From NCBI RefSeq assembly GCF_003612015.1, contig NZ_RARB01000001.1, positions 248,001 to 312,000 of the forward strand: a stretch of DNA of 64,000 bases, read 5' to 3'. The translations under genes were made by a program, and so were the position numbers. The notes beneath the pieces are model-generated. The model saw only the letters and a program-made list of their open reading frames with translations, did not search any database and had not been told where the DNA came from. The stretch is from Pantoea piersonii. Its GTDB lineage: Bacteria; Pseudomonadota; Gammaproteobacteria; Enterobacterales; Enterobacteriaceae. This document shows positions 17,315-26,931 of this stretch, one piece after another. Position 1 is the stretch's first letter, and every line of letters begins with the position of its first letter.

Positions 17315-18379
17315 TCAGAACTTCTCCACAGCCCAGGCGATGCCGCTGGCGTACTCCGGCGGCAGCATTGGCACCAGCGCCTTTAGCGCCGCCGTCAGCC
17401 GCGCGCTGTCGCTGTCGGTCAGGTTCAGATGGCCGACCTTGCGGCCCGGACGCACCTCTTTGTCATACCAGTGCAGATGCACCAGCGGCTGCTGCAGCCA
17501 GTCGCGGTTTAACGCCGTGCCGATGAGATTCACCATTACTGACGGCGCGAACACCACCGGCTGCGGCAGCGCCAGACCCAGCACGGCGCGCAGATGCAGC
17601 TCGAACTGGCTGATGGAGGCGCCGTTTTGCGTCCAGTGCCCGCTGTTGTGCACGCGCGGCGCCAGCTCGTTGATCAGCAGGCCTTCCGGCGTGACGAAGC
17701 ACTCCATCGCCATCACGCCGACATAGTTCAGCTCATGCATAATTGCGCTGAGCATCGCTTCGGCCTGCGCCTGCTGCGTGGGGTCCGCCTGCGGGAAGGC
17801 GACGCTGGTGCGCAGAATGCCCTCCTGATGCAGGTTGTGGGTCAACGGATAAAACACCGTACGGCCATCCTGACCGCGCGCGCCGACCAGCGACACCTCG
17901 CCTGAAAAATGGATGCCTTGCTCGACGATGCACTCGCCGTAGCACTCGTCCGGCAGCGCCTCGGTTTCATCTGCGCGCAAACGCCACTGACCACGTCCGT
18001 CATAGCCGCCGGTGCGGCGCTTAACGATCGCCAGTTCGCCCAGCGAGGCGAATACCTGTGGCCACTCGCTCTTCTCCGCCAGCAGCTGCCAGGGCGCGGT
18101 AGCGAGGTTAAGCTGGTCGAGCAGCTGTTTTTGCGTCAGACGATCCGCCAGACGCGGAAAAATATCGCGGTTCACAAAGGCGGGGTGGTCCGCCAGCTCC
18201 CGCGTCAGCGCGGTTTCCGGCCAGCGCTCGATTTCGGCGGTGATCACGCTCTGCGCAATCGGCAGCGCGTCAGGTTCGGCGTCAAGACCGACCGGATAGA
18301 CGGCGATGCCCAGCGGCTCGCCCGCCTGGCGCAGCATGCGGCCCAGCTGGCCGTTGCCCAGTACGCAAACTGGCTTCAT
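17315..18379 (-). CDS. purK: PurK, N5-carboxyaminoimidazole ribonucleotide synthase
   Basis: ATP-grasp enzyme of purine synthesis that carboxylates AIR with bicarbonate and ATP to give N5-CAIR. Product of 354 residues. The N-terminal [21 protein letters not shown] is the family hallmark; the ATP-grasp core shows [14 protein letters not shown], and the metal/ATP site is near [19 protein letters not shown]. It overlaps purE by four bases and is the second gene of the purEK operon. Confidence 0.97.
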   Translation of the reverse strand: MKPVCVLGNGQLGRMLRQAGEPLGIAVYPVGLDAEPDALPIAQSVITAEIERWPETALTRELADHPAFVNRDIFPRLADRLTQKQLLDQLNLATAPWQLLAEKSEWPQVFASLGELAIVKRRTGGYDGRGQWRLRADETEALPDECYGECIVEQGIHFSGEVSLVGARGQDGRTVFYPLTHNLHQEGILRTSVAFPQADPTQQAQAEAMLSAIMHELNYVGVMAMECFVTPEGLLINELAPRVHNSGHWTQNGASISQFELHLRAVLGLALPQPVVFAPSVMVNLIGTALNRDWLQQPLVHLHWYDKEVRPGRKVGHLNLTDSDSARLTAALKALVPMLPPEYASGIAWAVEKF

Positions 18380-18885
18380 GCGTCCTCCCGCGGGTCCGGG
18401 TTATTCAGCACCTCATCGGTCTGCGCCTGGCGCCATTCGCCGAGCCGCGCAGCCAGCGCCGCATCGTGAAGCGACAGAATCTGCGCCGCCAGCAGACCGG
18501 CGTTAGCTGCGCCCGCTTTGCCGATGGCTAAGGTGCCGACCGGAATGCCGCGCGGCATCTGGACGATAGAGTAGAGGCTGTCGATGCCGCTCAGCGCCGC
18601 GCTCTGCACCGGCACGCCCAGCACCGGCACCAGCGTTTTCGCCGCCAGCATGCCCGGCAGATGCGCCGCGCCGCCCGCGCCCGCGATAATCACCTGAAAG
18701 CCGTTATCGGCGGCGGTTTCGGCGAAGCTGAACAGTTTGTCCGGCGTGCGGTGCGCGGAGACCACTTCAACGTGGAAGGGCACGTCCAGGCTGGTGAGGA
18801 TTTCCGCAGCGAACTGCATGGTGGACCAGTCACTTCTGGAGCCCATTACAATAGCAATGCGGGCCGGGGCGGCGTTGGATGACAT
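18376..18885 (-). CDS. purE: PurE, N5-carboxyaminoimidazole ribonucleotide mutase
   Basis: Class I mutase that converts the PurK product N5-CAIR into CAIR in purine synthesis. Product of 169 residues, the same length as E. coli PurE, with [10 protein letters not shown] (phosphate loop), SAHRTPDKL (catalytic His region) and [12 protein letters not shown]. It is the first gene of the purEK operon, with a PurR-controlled promoter just upstream. Confidence 0.97.
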   Translation of the reverse strand: MSSNAAPARIAIVMGSRSDWSTMQFAAEILTSLDVPFHVEVVSAHRTPDKLFSFAETAADNGFQVIIAGAGGAAHLPGMLAAKTLVPVLGVPVQSAALSGIDSLYSIVQMPRGIPVGTLAIGKAGAANAGLLAAQILSLHDAALAARLGEWRQAQTDEVLNNPDPREDA

Positions 18886-18948
18886 GCGGTCAACTCCTGT
18901 GAATAAACAAACGAACCTGGCCGGTCGGGCAGGTAAAGAAGGGCACAG

Positions 18949-18986
18949 AGAATAGCATGAGAAAGGCGCAAGGAAAACGGTTGCGT
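18949..18986 (-). promoter_or_regulatory. purEK promoter with PurR operator
   Basis: On the minus strand the 16-mer ACGCAACCGTTTTCCT (18971-18986) fits the PurR consensus (ANGCAANCGNTTNCNT) at every fixed position. It lies across the -35 region of a promoter whose -10 is TATTCT (18949-18954), preceded by TGC as an extended -10. PurR bound to hypoxanthine or guanine would block RNA polymerase here, as in E. coli. Confidence 0.85.
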
Positions 18987-19016
18987 CGCCGTGATTCCGG
19001 CACGTTTCGCGGCGTT

Positions 19017-19733
19017 TTAAAAGTCGAATTCGATAAGGCGAATGCCGCTGGCGTCGAGCTGGATCATCGAGCCGCGCTCATGCCATGCGCCTAATACGGC
19101 ACGTTCGGCAGGCGCGCCCTCTAAAACGAAGCGGTGGATTGCCGGACGATGGGTATGACCGTGGATCATAATGCTCACCTGCTGGCGCAGCATCGTCTCT
19201 TCAACCGCCCCGGCGTTGACGTCCATAATGGCGAGAGATTTATGCTGGTTCGCCTGTTTGCTGCCGTCGCGCATGCGTGCGGCGATGCGCTGGCGAATAA
19301 ACAGGGGCAGGGCGAGAAAAAGACGTTGCAGCCAGCGCTGATGCACTTTGGCGCGAAAACGCTGATAGCCTGCGTCGTCGGTACAGAGGGTATCGCCGTG
19401 CAGGATCAGCACGCGATGGCCGTAGCACTCCAGCACCTGTTCTTCCGGCAGAAGCGTCATGCCGCTGGCGCGGCCGTAAGCCTTGCCGAGCAGAAAGTCA
19501 CGGTTGCCATGGATAAAGTAGACCGGTACCGGCAGCGCGCGCAGCGCGTCGGCGACCTGCTGGTGCAGCGGGTCAGGATCGTCATCGCCAATCCAGGCTT
19601 CAAAGAGATCGCCAAGGATATAGAGCGCGTCGCAGCGCGGCGCTTCACGCGCCAGAAAACGCAGAAAACCGGCGATGATCGCCGGTTCTTCCTGACACAG
19701 ATGCAAATCTGCGATAAACAGGGTGCGCGACAT
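19017..19733 (-). CDS. lpxH: LpxH, UDP-2,3-diacylglucosamine pyrophosphatase
   Basis: Peripheral inner-membrane enzyme of lipid A synthesis that splits UDP-2,3-diacylglucosamine into lipid X and UMP. The 238-residue calcineurin-like metallophosphoesterase shows [34 protein letters not shown] and HGHTHRP, the Mn-binding blocks in order. Its start codon overlaps the ppiB stop by one base (TAATG). Confidence 0.96.
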   Translation of the reverse strand: MSRTLFIADLHLCQEEPAIIAGFLRFLAREAPRCDALYILGDLFEAWIGDDDPDPLHQQVADALRALPVPVYFIHGNRDFLLGKAYGRASGMTLLPEEQVLECYGHRVLILHGDTLCTDDAGYQRFRAKVHQRWLQRLFLALPLFIRQRIAARMRDGSKQANQHKSLAIMDVNAGAVEETMLRQQVSIMIHGHTHRPAIHRFVLEGAPAERAVLGAWHERGSMIQLDASGIRLIEFDF

Positions 19734-20230
19734 TACTCGCTGACGGTTACTTTCTGGATGACAACGTCATCTTTCGGTACGTCCTGGTGCATGCCGCTAC
19801 GGCCGGTAGAGACCGCTTTGATTTTGTCGACCACGTCCATACCTTCTACGACTTCAGCGAACACGCAGTAGCCCCAGCCCTGCAGGCTTTCGTCACGGAA
19901 GTTCAGGAAGTCGTTGTCGGCTACGTTGATAAAGAACTGCGCAGTAGCGGAGTGCGGAGCGGAAGTACGCGCCATCGCCAGGGTGCCGCGGGTGTTTTTC
20001 AGGCCGTTGTTCGCTTCGTTGCGAATTTCAGCTTTGGTGTCTTTCTGCTTCATGCCCGGCTCGAAACCGCCGCCCTGGATCATAAAGCCGTTGATAACAC
20101 GGTGGAAAATGGTGTTGTCATAAAAACCTTCACGGCAGTATTCGAGGAAGTTTTGCACGGTAGCGGGCGCTTTATCGTCGAAGGTTTTAATTACGATGTC
20201 GCCGTGGTTGGTCTGGAAGGTAACCATCAT
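19733..20230 (-). CDS. ppiB: PpiB, cytoplasmic peptidyl-prolyl cis-trans isomerase (cyclophilin)
   Basis: Cyclophilin that speeds proline isomerization in the cytoplasm. The product has no signal peptide and shows [33 protein letters not shown] and [18 protein letters not shown], which contain the catalytic Arg and Gln and the substrate pocket. Two adjacent ATGs (20230 and 20227) could be used; E. coli corresponds to the second. It is followed by lpxH with a one-base overlap and is divergent from cysS. Confidence 0.95.
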   Translation of the reverse strand: MMVTFQTNHGDIVIKTFDDKAPATVQNFLEYCREGFYDNTIFHRVINGFMIQGGGFEPGMKQKDTKAEIRNEANNGLKNTRGTLAMARTSAPHSATAQFFINVADNDFLNFRDESLQGWGYCVFAEVVEGMDVVDKIKAVSTGRSGMHQDVPKDDVVIQKVTVSE

Positions 20231-20443
20231 TCTCGTCCTGTAAAGGTTGTCGTCAGTCGTCTGGCCGCCAAAAGCGCGCTGGCCATTTTAGTCGACGCTT
20301 CTTATATCATAAATTCCAATGGCGCGTCAGCACGCCCGCGGCGCTGTTGGCACGCTGCCGTCGCGCAAGCGCGAAAAATACGGCACAATAACTGAATAAC
20401 CTGATAAAAGTGTTTACCGCACTCGTCTAAACGGAACTGTTCA

Positions 20444-21829
20444 ATGCTAAAGATTTATAACACCCTGAGTCGACAAAAAGAGGAATTTAAACCTATTCAT
20501 GCTGGCGAAATCGGCATGTACGTGTGCGGTATCACGGTGTACGACCTCTGTCATATTGGCCATGGCCGCACTTTCGTGGCCTTCGACGTGGTGTCCCGCT
20601 ACCTGCGCTACAGCGGCTATCGTCTGAACTACGTGCGCAACATCACCGATATTGATGACAAGATCATCAAGCGCGCCAATGAGAACGGCGAGAGCATCGA
20701 GACCCTGACCAATCGCATGATTGGCGAGATGCATAAAGATTTCGCCGCGCTTGGCATTCTGCCGCCGGATCTGGAGCCGCGCGCCACGCGCCATATTCCT
20801 GAGATTATCGAGCTGGTAGAGCGTTTGATCGCACGCGGCCACGCCTATGTCGCCGGCAATGGCGACGTGATGTTCGACGTGCCGAGCGATGCCAGCTACG
20901 GCGTGCTGTCGCGTCAGGATCTGGAGCAGCTGCAGGCTGGCGCGCGCGTGGAAGTAGCCGAAGTGAAGCGCAACCCGATGGATTTCGTGCTGTGGAAAAT
21001 GTCGAAAGCGGACGAGCCCGCCTGGCCTTCGCCATGGGGTAACGGCCGTCCGGGCTGGCATATTGAGTGCTCGGCGATGAACTGCAAACAGCTTGGCGCA
21101 CACTTCGATATTCACGGCGGCGGCTCGGATCTGATGTTCCCGCATCATGAGAATGAGATCGCGCAGTCTACCTGCGCCCACGACGGTCCTTACGTTAACT
21201 ACTGGATGCACTCCGGTATGGTGATGGTGGATCGCGAAAAGATGTCGAAATCCCTCGGCAACTTTTTCACCGTGCGCGACGTGCTGAAGCACTACGATGC
21301 TGAGACGGTGCGCTACTTCCTGATGTCGGGGCACTACCGTAGCCAGCTCAACTATGGCGAAGAGAACCTGAACCAGGCGCGTGCGGCGCTGGAGCGTCTT
21401 TACACCGCGCTGCGCCACACCGACCGCAACGCTACGGCGGCGGGCGGCGAAGCGTTCGACGCACGCTTCCGCGCAGCGATGGATGATGACTTCAATACGC
21501 CGGAAGCCTACTCTGTGCTGTTCGATATGGCGCGCGAGGTCAATCGCCTGAAAAGCGAAAACGCCGATGCGGCTAACGGCCTGGCGGCGAAGCTGCGCGA
21601 GATCGCCAACGTGCTGGGCATTCTGCAACAGGATCCTGAGCAGTTCCTGCAGAGCGGCGCGCAAAGCAACGCCGACGAAGTGGCTGAAATCGAGCACTGG
21701 GTGCAGGCCCGTGCCGACGCGCGTAAAGAGAAAAACTGGGCGCAGGCTGATATCGCGCGCGACAAGCTGAACGAGCTGGGCGTGATTGTGGAAGACGGGC
21801 CGCAAGGCTCTACCTGGCGTCGTAAGTAA
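20444..21829 (+). CDS. cysS: CysS, cysteinyl-tRNA synthetase
   Basis: Class I aminoacyl-tRNA synthetase, 461 residues as in E. coli. The HIGH motif is in [13 protein letters not shown] and KMSKS in [11 protein letters not shown]. Zinc ligands of the active site are Cys in [10 protein letters not shown], Cys in HIECSAMNC and His in [11 protein letters not shown]. The C-terminal helical domain recognizes the tRNA anticodon. It is preceded by a 213-base gap shared with divergent ppiB and followed by a strong terminator. Confidence 0.98.
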   Translation: MLKIYNTLSRQKEEFKPIHAGEIGMYVCGITVYDLCHIGHGRTFVAFDVVSRYLRYSGYRLNYVRNITDIDDKIIKRANENGESIETLTNRMIGEMHKDFAALGILPPDLEPRATRHIPEIIELVERLIARGHAYVAGNGDVMFDVPSDASYGVLSRQDLEQLQAGARVEVAEVKRNPMDFVLWKMSKADEPAWPSPWGNGRPGWHIECSAMNCKQLGAHFDIHGGGSDLMFPHHENEIAQSTCAHDGPYVNYWMHSGMVMVDREKMSKSLGNFFTVRDVLKHYDAETVRYFLMSGHYRSQLNYGEENLNQARAALERLYTALRHTDRNATAAGGEAFDARFRAAMDDDFNTPEAYSVLFDMAREVNRLKSENADAANGLAAKLREIANVLGILQQDPEQFLQSGAQSNADEVAEIEHWVQARADARKEKNWAQADIARDKLNELGVIVEDGPQGSTWRRK

Positions 21830-21837
21830 AACCAAAA

Positions 21838-21859
21838 GGGCGCGCTGGCGCCCTTTTTT
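21838..21859 (+). terminator. cysS Rho-independent terminator
   Basis: GGGCGC-GCTG-GCGCCC (21838-21853) with six T residues after it (21854-21859), nine bases beyond the cysS stop. Confidence 0.9.
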
Positions 21860-21887
21860 ATGCCACAGCGGATAACCTCTTTGACCT

Positions 21888-22985
21888 ATGCCAGTTGAAA
21901 AGATTGAGATTCGCGGTTTTCGCTCGGTGCGCCAGCTGACGCTGTCGCTACAGCAGCTTAACGTTATTAGCGGCCCGAACGGCTGCGGCAAATCGAACCT
22001 CTACAAAGCGGTTAAGCTGCTGCACGACGCCGCCAGCGGACGGCTGGCGGCGGCGCTGGCGGAAGAGGGCGGCATTCAGAAAGTCATGTGGGCGGGCGGC
22101 CTGCGTCGCGGCGATCGCCGCCACGACCCAAAACGGCTGACGCTGGCGGCGCAGATGGACGATCTCGACTATCAGCTTGATATCGGTTTTCCGGAGCCGC
22201 TGGAGACTTCACTCTTCAACCTCGACCCGCTGGTCAAAGAGGAGCGTATCTGGCTGAGCGGCCAGCGACGGCGACCTGCCTCCTGCATTATGCAGCGGCA
22301 AAATCAGACGGCGTTTCTGCATAACGTTGACGGGGAGCGCGTGGCCTATCCGGCGACGCTGCATCCTGAAGAGTCGCTGTTCGGCCAACTGGGTGAGCCG
22401 CACCGCTATCCTGAACTGTCGCAGCTGCGCGAACGGCTGCGACAGTGGCGTTTCTATCACGAGTTTGCCGTCTGGCCGGGATCGTCGATCCGCGTGCCGC
22501 AGACCGGCGTCCGCTCGCCGGTGCTGGCGCATGACGGCAGCAATCTCGCCGCCGCCTGGGCGACCATCGTCGAGCGCGGTCATCATGAGCTGCTCTATGC
22601 AGTGACCGCGCAGGCGTTTCCCGACAGCGTGTTTCACGTTGATGTACAGAACGGCCGCTTTCAGATGCAGATGTCGCGACGCGGCGTGTTGCGTCCGCTC
22701 GACAGCGTAGAATTTTCAGACGGCACGCTGCGTTTTCTCTGTCTGGTGGTGGCGCTGCTCAGCCCAAGGCCGCCGCAGTTTATGGCGCTTAACGAGCCGG
22801 AGAACAGCCTGCATGAGGATTTGCTGCCTGCGCTGGCGCACCTGATTGCCGAAGCGAGCCAGTTTTGTCAGCTCTGGATCACCAGCCATTCGCCGCGTCT
22901 GGCGCACCTGATTGCGCAGTACGCGCCGGTGAATCATATTCGGCTGGAGCAGACTGAAGGCGAGACGCGTATTGCGGAGGAGTAG
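21888..22985 (+). CDS. AAA-family (RecF/SMC-like, AAA_21) ATPase of unknown role
   Basis: A 365-residue stand-alone ATPase of the ABC/RecF-like class. The N-terminus reads IEIRGFRSVRQL, a typical start, followed by Walker A GPNGCGKSN. A signature-like VEFSDGTLRFLCL lies near residue 280, Walker B is FMALNEPENSLHEDLLP (Asn where many relatives have Asp), and a switch histidine region is ITSHSPRLAHLI. The middle about 200 residues contain no hinge coiled coil. There is no adjacent nuclease or toxin gene, so it is not an obvious defence pair. It is absent from this place in E. coli (cysS-ybcJ-folD). No strong ribosome site precedes ATG 21888. Confidence 0.8.
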   Translation: MPVEKIEIRGFRSVRQLTLSLQQLNVISGPNGCGKSNLYKAVKLLHDAASGRLAAALAEEGGIQKVMWAGGLRRGDRRHDPKRLTLAAQMDDLDYQLDIGFPEPLETSLFNLDPLVKEERIWLSGQRRRPASCIMQRQNQTAFLHNVDGERVAYPATLHPEESLFGQLGEPHRYPELSQLRERLRQWRFYHEFAVWPGSSIRVPQTGVRSPVLAHDGSNLAAAWATIVERGHHELLYAVTAQAFPDSVFHVDVQNGRFQMQMSRRGVLRPLDSVEFSDGTLRFLCLVVALLSPRPPQFMALNEPENSLHEDLLPALAHLIAEASQFCQLWITSHSPRLAHLIAQYAPVNHIRLEQTEGETRIAEE

Positions 22986-23016
22986 CTGGCGGGGGCGTCC
23001 CGCAGGACGCCCCGGT

Positions 23017-23229
23017 TTATGCGGTGACAGTAATACGCTGTCCGGCGAACTCGACGGTTTGTCCGGCAACGATTTTACAACGCTTGCGGGTTTCTACCGC
23101 GCCGTCAACGGTCACTTCGCCGTCGGCGATAACGATTTTCGCCTGCGCGCCGCTCTCTACCCAGCCTTCCAGCTTCAGCAGATCGCACAGGTCGACGTGA
23201 GGGTGTTTACCCAGTGCAAAGCTCGCCAT
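23017..23229 (-). CDS. ybcJ: YbcJ, S4-like RNA-binding protein
   Basis: A 70-residue protein made of a single S4-like alpha-L RNA-binding fold. The core is DLLKLEGWVESGAQAKIVIA, then DGEVTVDGAVETRKRCKI. It is homologous to E. coli YbcJ, and likely binds structured RNA; its target is unknown. Its ATG overlaps the folD stop by one base, so it is translated together with folD. Confidence 0.93.
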   Translation of the reverse strand: MASFALGKHPHVDLCDLLKLEGWVESGAQAKIVIADGEVTVDGAVETRKRCKIVAGQTVEFAGQRITVTA

Positions 23230-24095
23230 TATGCTTCCTCTTTATCGTGATAAGTTTCGCACGCGTGCAGCGTGTTTTCGATCAGCGTGGCGACCGTCAT
23301 CGGCCCTACGCCGCCCGGCACCGGGGTGATGTAAGAAGCGCGCTCAGAGGCTGCGTCGAAATCAACGTCGCCCACTACTTTGCCGCTTTCCAGTCGGTTA
23401 ATGCCGACATCGATCACTACCGCGCCCGGCTTGATCCAGTCGCCCGGAATAAAGCCTGGTTTGCCGACCGCGACTACCAGCAGATCGGCGTGCTCGACGT
23501 GGTGACGCAGATCTTTGGTGAAACGATGCGTGACGGTGGTGGTACAGCCCGCCAGCAGCAGCTCCATGCTCATTGGACGGCCCACGATGTTAGATGCGCC
23601 AACGACCACAGCGTTCAGGCCGTAGGTGTCGATATTGTAGCGCTCAAGCAGCGTTACGATGCCGCGCGGCGTGCACGGGCGCAGCGTCGGCGCGCGCTGG
23701 CAGAGACGGCCAACGTTGTAGGGATGGAAACCGTCAACATCTTTGTCCGGCGTAATACGTTCCAGCACTTTAACGTTGTCGATGCCAGCCGGCAGCGGCA
23801 GCTGCACCAGAATGCCGTCGATCTCGTGATCATTATTGAGATCGTCAATCAGCTGCAGCAGTTCAGCTTCGCTGGTGGTTGCAGGCAGATCGTAAGAGCG
23901 AGACACGAAGCCGACCTCTTCACAGGCGCGGCGTTTGCTGCCGACATAAATCTGCGAAGCGGGGTTTTCACCCACCAGAACGACTGCCAGACCCGGCGCA
24001 CGTTTACCGGCCGCCAGACGCTGCTTTACTTTTTCCGCAACCTCAAGGCGCACCTGCTGCGCAATCGTTTTACCGTCAATAATTTTTGCTGCCAT
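23229..24095 (-). CDS. folD: FolD, methylenetetrahydrofolate dehydrogenase / cyclohydrolase
   Basis: Bifunctional cytoplasmic enzyme that interconverts 5,10-methylene-, methenyl- and 10-formyl-tetrahydrofolate with NADP. Product of 288 residues, the E. coli length. Family signatures: [20 protein letters not shown] with the catalytic Lys, [24 protein letters not shown], and [12 protein letters not shown]; the NADP loop is [14 protein letters not shown] place the start at ATG 24095 ([16 protein letters not shown]). An open frame continues 41 codons upstream but does not look coding. It ends upstream of argU, as in E. coli. Confidence 0.97.
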   Translation of the reverse strand: MAAKIIDGKTIAQQVRLEVAEKVKQRLAAGKRAPGLAVVLVGENPASQIYVGSKRRACEEVGFVSRSYDLPATTSEAELLQLIDDLNNDHEIDGILVQLPLPAGIDNVKVLERITPDKDVDGFHPYNVGRLCQRAPTLRPCTPRGIVTLLERYNIDTYGLNAVVVGASNIVGRPMSMELLLAGCTTTVTHRFTKDLRHHVEHADLLVVAVGKPGFIPGDWIKPGAVVIDVGINRLESGKVVGDVDFDAASERASYITPVPGGVGPMTVATLIENTLHACETYHDKEEA

Positions 24096-24233
24096 CAGAG
24101 AGGAAATCCACTGTGTTGTGTTAAATCGGGGAAAGGCGCCTATTCTGTCAGAAGCGTGACGCGCTGTCAGGTTCTGAATCGTCGTCGGTTGTCTGATTCT
24201 TCGGCATACGCATCGCACGTACGGCCAAAAGCG

Positions 24234-24261
24234 TTGACTCGTTGAGGTCTCGCCGTATAAT
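24234..24261 (+). promoter_or_regulatory. argU promoter
   Basis: TTGACT (24234-24239), a 16-base spacer and a perfect TATAAT (24256-24261), followed by a GC-rich discriminator (CCTCGCC) typical of stringently controlled stable RNA promoters. The tRNA begins 16 bases after the -10. Confidence 0.85.
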
Positions 24262-24276
24262 CCTCGCCATCCCCGT

Positions 24277-24353
24277 GCGCCCTTAGCTCAGCTGGATAGA
24301 GCACCGGCCTTCTAAGCCGTAGGTCACAGGTTCGAATCCTGTAGGGCGTGCCA
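24277..24353 (+). tRNA. argU: tRNA-Arg (anticodon TCT)
   Basis: A 77-base cloverleaf with encoded CCA. The acceptor stem is GCGCCCT/AGGGCGT, the anticodon loop CTTCTAA has TCT at positions 34-36, and the T loop is TTCGAAT. It reads AGA and AGG codons. It stands next to folD as in E. coli, where argU is the attachment site of the DLP12 prophage. Accessory genes follow directly here, but I found no second copy of its 3' end. Confidence 0.97.
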
Positions 24354-24662
24354 TTTTCTCTTCCATTAATTCCTTCTGAAGTCTGTAAGGTCCCTTAAAA
24401 AAGCGTAACGAAATCAGCGCCTGCTGAGGTTTCCTCCTGTCCGGAGGAGAGGGAGCAAAACAGCATCGGGATTTTCCAAAAATGCATATCATCTGGTTGC
24501 CGACACCTTTCTGGTCCGGCAGGAAAAGTGATGATAAAGCGACGCTGACAGCCCTGAAGCAGAATATTAGCAAAGGCGAGTCTGATAGCCATTTCCGGCG
24601 TGAATGGCCGTGCTGCGCGGCAGCGCAGGGCGCCGGAGCGGATAAAATGCAGGGTATCTCTG
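24354..24662. other. Region after argU, nothing recognisable
   Basis: About 310 bases between the tRNA and the GlxA-type regulator. Frames on both strands are open for 80-100 codons, but none resembles a known protein. There is no integrase fragment and no direct repeat of the tRNA 3' end. It may be a decayed remnant of inserted DNA. Confidence 0.4.
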
Positions 24663-25643
24663 TTACGACAGGTTTTCTTCCCGGTCAACCGGTTCAGGGC
24701 CGCAGAATGCCCGGCGCCATTCGCTGGGGCTGACGCTGAATCTCGCCTTAAAGCTCTGACGAAATGAGACTGGCGACTGAAATCCGGTCATCTCAGACAC
24801 TTTTTCGATACTGTGATCCGTCGTCTCCAGCAGCTCCTGGCTTCGCTGAAGCCGCTCTGCGTTAATCCAGTCTCCCAGCGTGGTTCCCGTGGCCTTCAGG
24901 AAGTGGCGGGTCAGCGTTCGTCGGCTCATGCTGACAAATCCGGCCAGCGAGTCGAGGTCGTGTGGCTTGTCCAGATTGCGGCGCAGGTAATCCATTAATT
25001 CATTCATTTTACTGTCCCGTGTGGAGCCCGGAACCGGACGCTCTATAAACTGGGCCTGCCCGCCTTCACGGTAAGGAGGAACAACCATCCTTCTTGCCAC
25101 CCGGTTGGCAACGGCCGAACCGTAATGGTCGCGGATAATGTTCAGACAGCAGTCAATACCGGCTGCCGTTCCGGCAGAGGTGATGAGCCGCTCATCGCTG
25201 GTATAAAGCGAGTTACTGTCCAAGTGAACGGCAGGAAAGCGTGCAGTAAAGTCCTTTTCATACTCCCAGTGTGTGGCGGCGCGGCGCTCATTGAGCAGGC
25301 CCGAGTAAGCGAGCACATAGGTGCCCAGACAGAGGCCCACCACTTCCGCACCGCGCTGCCAGGCGCTTATCAGCTTATCAAGCAGGGCCTGAGAGGGTTT
25401 TTCATCAGGGTTATTCCAGTACGGCACGATGATAATATCTGCAGCGTCAAGTCGTTCCAGACCGTGCTCTACATTGATAGACAGGCCGATATCCGACTGG
25501 ACAATACCCGCTTTTTCCGCGCAGATTTCGAGGCAGAACAAATCAGGTTCCGGCATTGATGACCCGAAAAGGATACAGGGCACTGAAAAGTGAAACGGGC
25601 TGAATCCAGCCGTGGCGATCACGGCAACTGTCAGAGCAGACAT
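24663..25643 (-). CDS. GlxA/FtrA-family transcriptional regulator (DJ-1/PfpI + AraC)
   Basis: A 326-residue regulator with two domains. Residues about 1-180 are a DJ-1/PfpI amidotransferase-like domain, with a cysteine in the nucleophile elbow (VVGLCLGTYVLA). Residues about 210-325 hold an AraC/XylS double helix-turn-helix (LDSLAGFVSMSRRTLTRHF and IEKVSEMTGFQSPVSFRQSF). Family members activate catabolic or stress genes. ATG 25643 (MSALTVAVIATAG) with GGAAAGG upstream is preferred over a GTG ten codons earlier. It lies downstream of, and on the same strand as, an MBL-fold hydrolase gene and may control it. Confidence 0.85.
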   Translation of the reverse strand: MSALTVAVIATAGFSPFHFSVPCILFGSSMPEPDLFCLEICAEKAGIVQSDIGLSINVEHGLERLDAADIIIVPYWNNPDEKPSQALLDKLISAWQRGAEVVGLCLGTYVLAYSGLLNERRAATHWEYEKDFTARFPAVHLDSNSLYTSDERLITSAGTAAGIDCCLNIIRDHYGSAVANRVARRMVVPPYREGGQAQFIERPVPGSTRDSKMNELMDYLRRNLDKPHDLDSLAGFVSMSRRTLTRHFLKATGTTLGDWINAERLQRSQELLETTDHSIEKVSEMTGFQSPVSFRQSFKARFSVSPSEWRRAFCGPEPVDREENLS

Positions 25644-25768
25644 AATGTTTACCTTTCCGTCAATGATTGCCACCAGAGCACCAGTGGCTGACAGGCTGAT
25701 TTTAACCGGCCACGTTGGCCGTCAGCCGGTCGTTATAACGTTTTTCCTTACTCAGGTATCAAGGCCGG

Positions 25769-26548
25769 TCAGAAAGCGAGAGTCTCACCATCTGCCGGAA
25801 TAAGCACCTGACTTTCAATACCCTGCTCAAGCGTAAACTCACGCAGCTCCGCACGGGTAAGCAGGCAATGGTTAATCGATTCCATATGTGAGGCAACGAT
25901 GGTTGCAGAGGGCAGCATCTTAAGCGTGCGCAGCGTGTCCTCTTTACCCATGATAATCGGGCCATAGAGATCGTTAACCGCATAGCCGGTATTCAGCACG
26001 ACAATGTCTGGCTGGAAGCGTTGCAGGTTTTTTGCATAAGGTTTTACCCAGACGGTATCGCCGGCTATATAAAGCGTTTTTTCACCGTGGTGCGTAAAGA
26101 CCAGTCCGCACGCATCCCCCAGTAAAGCACCCCATTCAGCATCGGCGTAGAGCTCATTACTGCCGTGCTGGCCGTCGGTTTTGTAAATCGTCAGACCGTC
26201 CACGAAATGATTTTCCTCTTTCAAAACGCGGATATTAAGAAAGCCCTGAGAACGGATCAGTGCCGCATCATTCTCATCCTGCGTGTAAATAAGCATATCT
26301 TTAGGCACGGCCTGCTGTGCTGCCTCGTCCCAGTGGTCAGTATGCGTGTGCGTCAGGATCACAGCATCAACGTCCAGCAAACTCTCAACCGCTACGGGCA
26401 GGGCCACCATGGGGTTGCGAAGATGCGGGCGCGCATTTCCCGCAAAACCTTCCCAGGCCTCTTTCTCTGCCAGCATAGGATCGATAAGGAATGTCTTACC
26501 GGCATATTCCAGTACGAGAGTGGCATTACGGACTTGTGTTAGCTTCAT
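25769..26548 (-). CDS. MBL-fold metal-dependent hydrolase (UlaG-like)
   Basis: A 259-residue protein of the metallo-beta-lactamase fold, UlaG/L-ascorbate-6-phosphate lactonase-like branch. The metal motif is ILTHTHTDHWD, with further ligands in DGQHGSN, IAGDTVW and VASHMESINH. The N-terminus KLTQVRNATLVLEYAGKTFLIDPML is typical. No signal peptide, so it acts in the cytoplasm; the substrate is unknown. Its companion on the same strand, 125 bases on, is the GlxA-type regulator. Confidence 0.83.
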   Translation of the reverse strand: MKLTQVRNATLVLEYAGKTFLIDPMLAEKEAWEGFAGNARPHLRNPMVALPVAVESLLDVDAVILTHTHTDHWDEAAQQAVPKDMLIYTQDENDAALIRSQGFLNIRVLKEENHFVDGLTIYKTDGQHGSNELYADAEWGALLGDACGLVFTHHGEKTLYIAGDTVWVKPYAKNLQRFQPDIVVLNTGYAVNDLYGPIIMGKEDTLRTLKMLPSATIVASHMESINHCLLTRAELREFTLEQGIESQVLIPADGETLAF

Positions 26549-26931
26549 TTCTTACTCCATTAATTCGTCAGGTTTTAAGCCACAGCCTGCCGCGACCTGT
26601 CAGCGAGCAGGTGGCTGCGAGTGGATTTACTGTAAGAGGTGAAGCCAGAAAGCCGTGACAGGCTCCGGGGTCATTAGTCGATGAAATCAGGTCAACTTAA
26701 CGCGATCGGGCGGACAGTCGCGATAACGCTGCTGCCCGTCATCCTGACCGGTTCTGTTGGAGGAGGGCGGGGTGTTTGGTGCCAGTGTCCGCTCTGTGCT
26801 AAAAGCGGACGTTTGCAGCATAAATTTAAACTAGTCAATGGAAGGCAGTTTAAAGTCTGATAATGGGCAGAAGGAGATACTGTTTATTATCGGAACGCTA
26901 TACCCTGGTAAGCAGACCGCCTTTAATATAG
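26549..26931. other. Intergenic region, no gene seen
   Basis: About 380 bases between the MBL hydrolase start and the ecotin stop. It contains a short imperfect dyad, GTCCGCT/AGCGGAC (26797-26816), and is AT-rich near ecotin. No open frame with protein-like character was found on either strand. Confidence 0.4.

Noticed and set aside
20447-21991. Open frame of over 500 codons antisense to cysS
   Set aside because: Same cause; cysS has all class I synthetase motifs, and the antisense product resembles nothing.
24283-24573. Minus-strand frame covering argU, ending in RPTGFEPVTYGLEG-like sequence
   Set aside because: This is the well-known false protein produced by reading the antisense of a tRNA gene.
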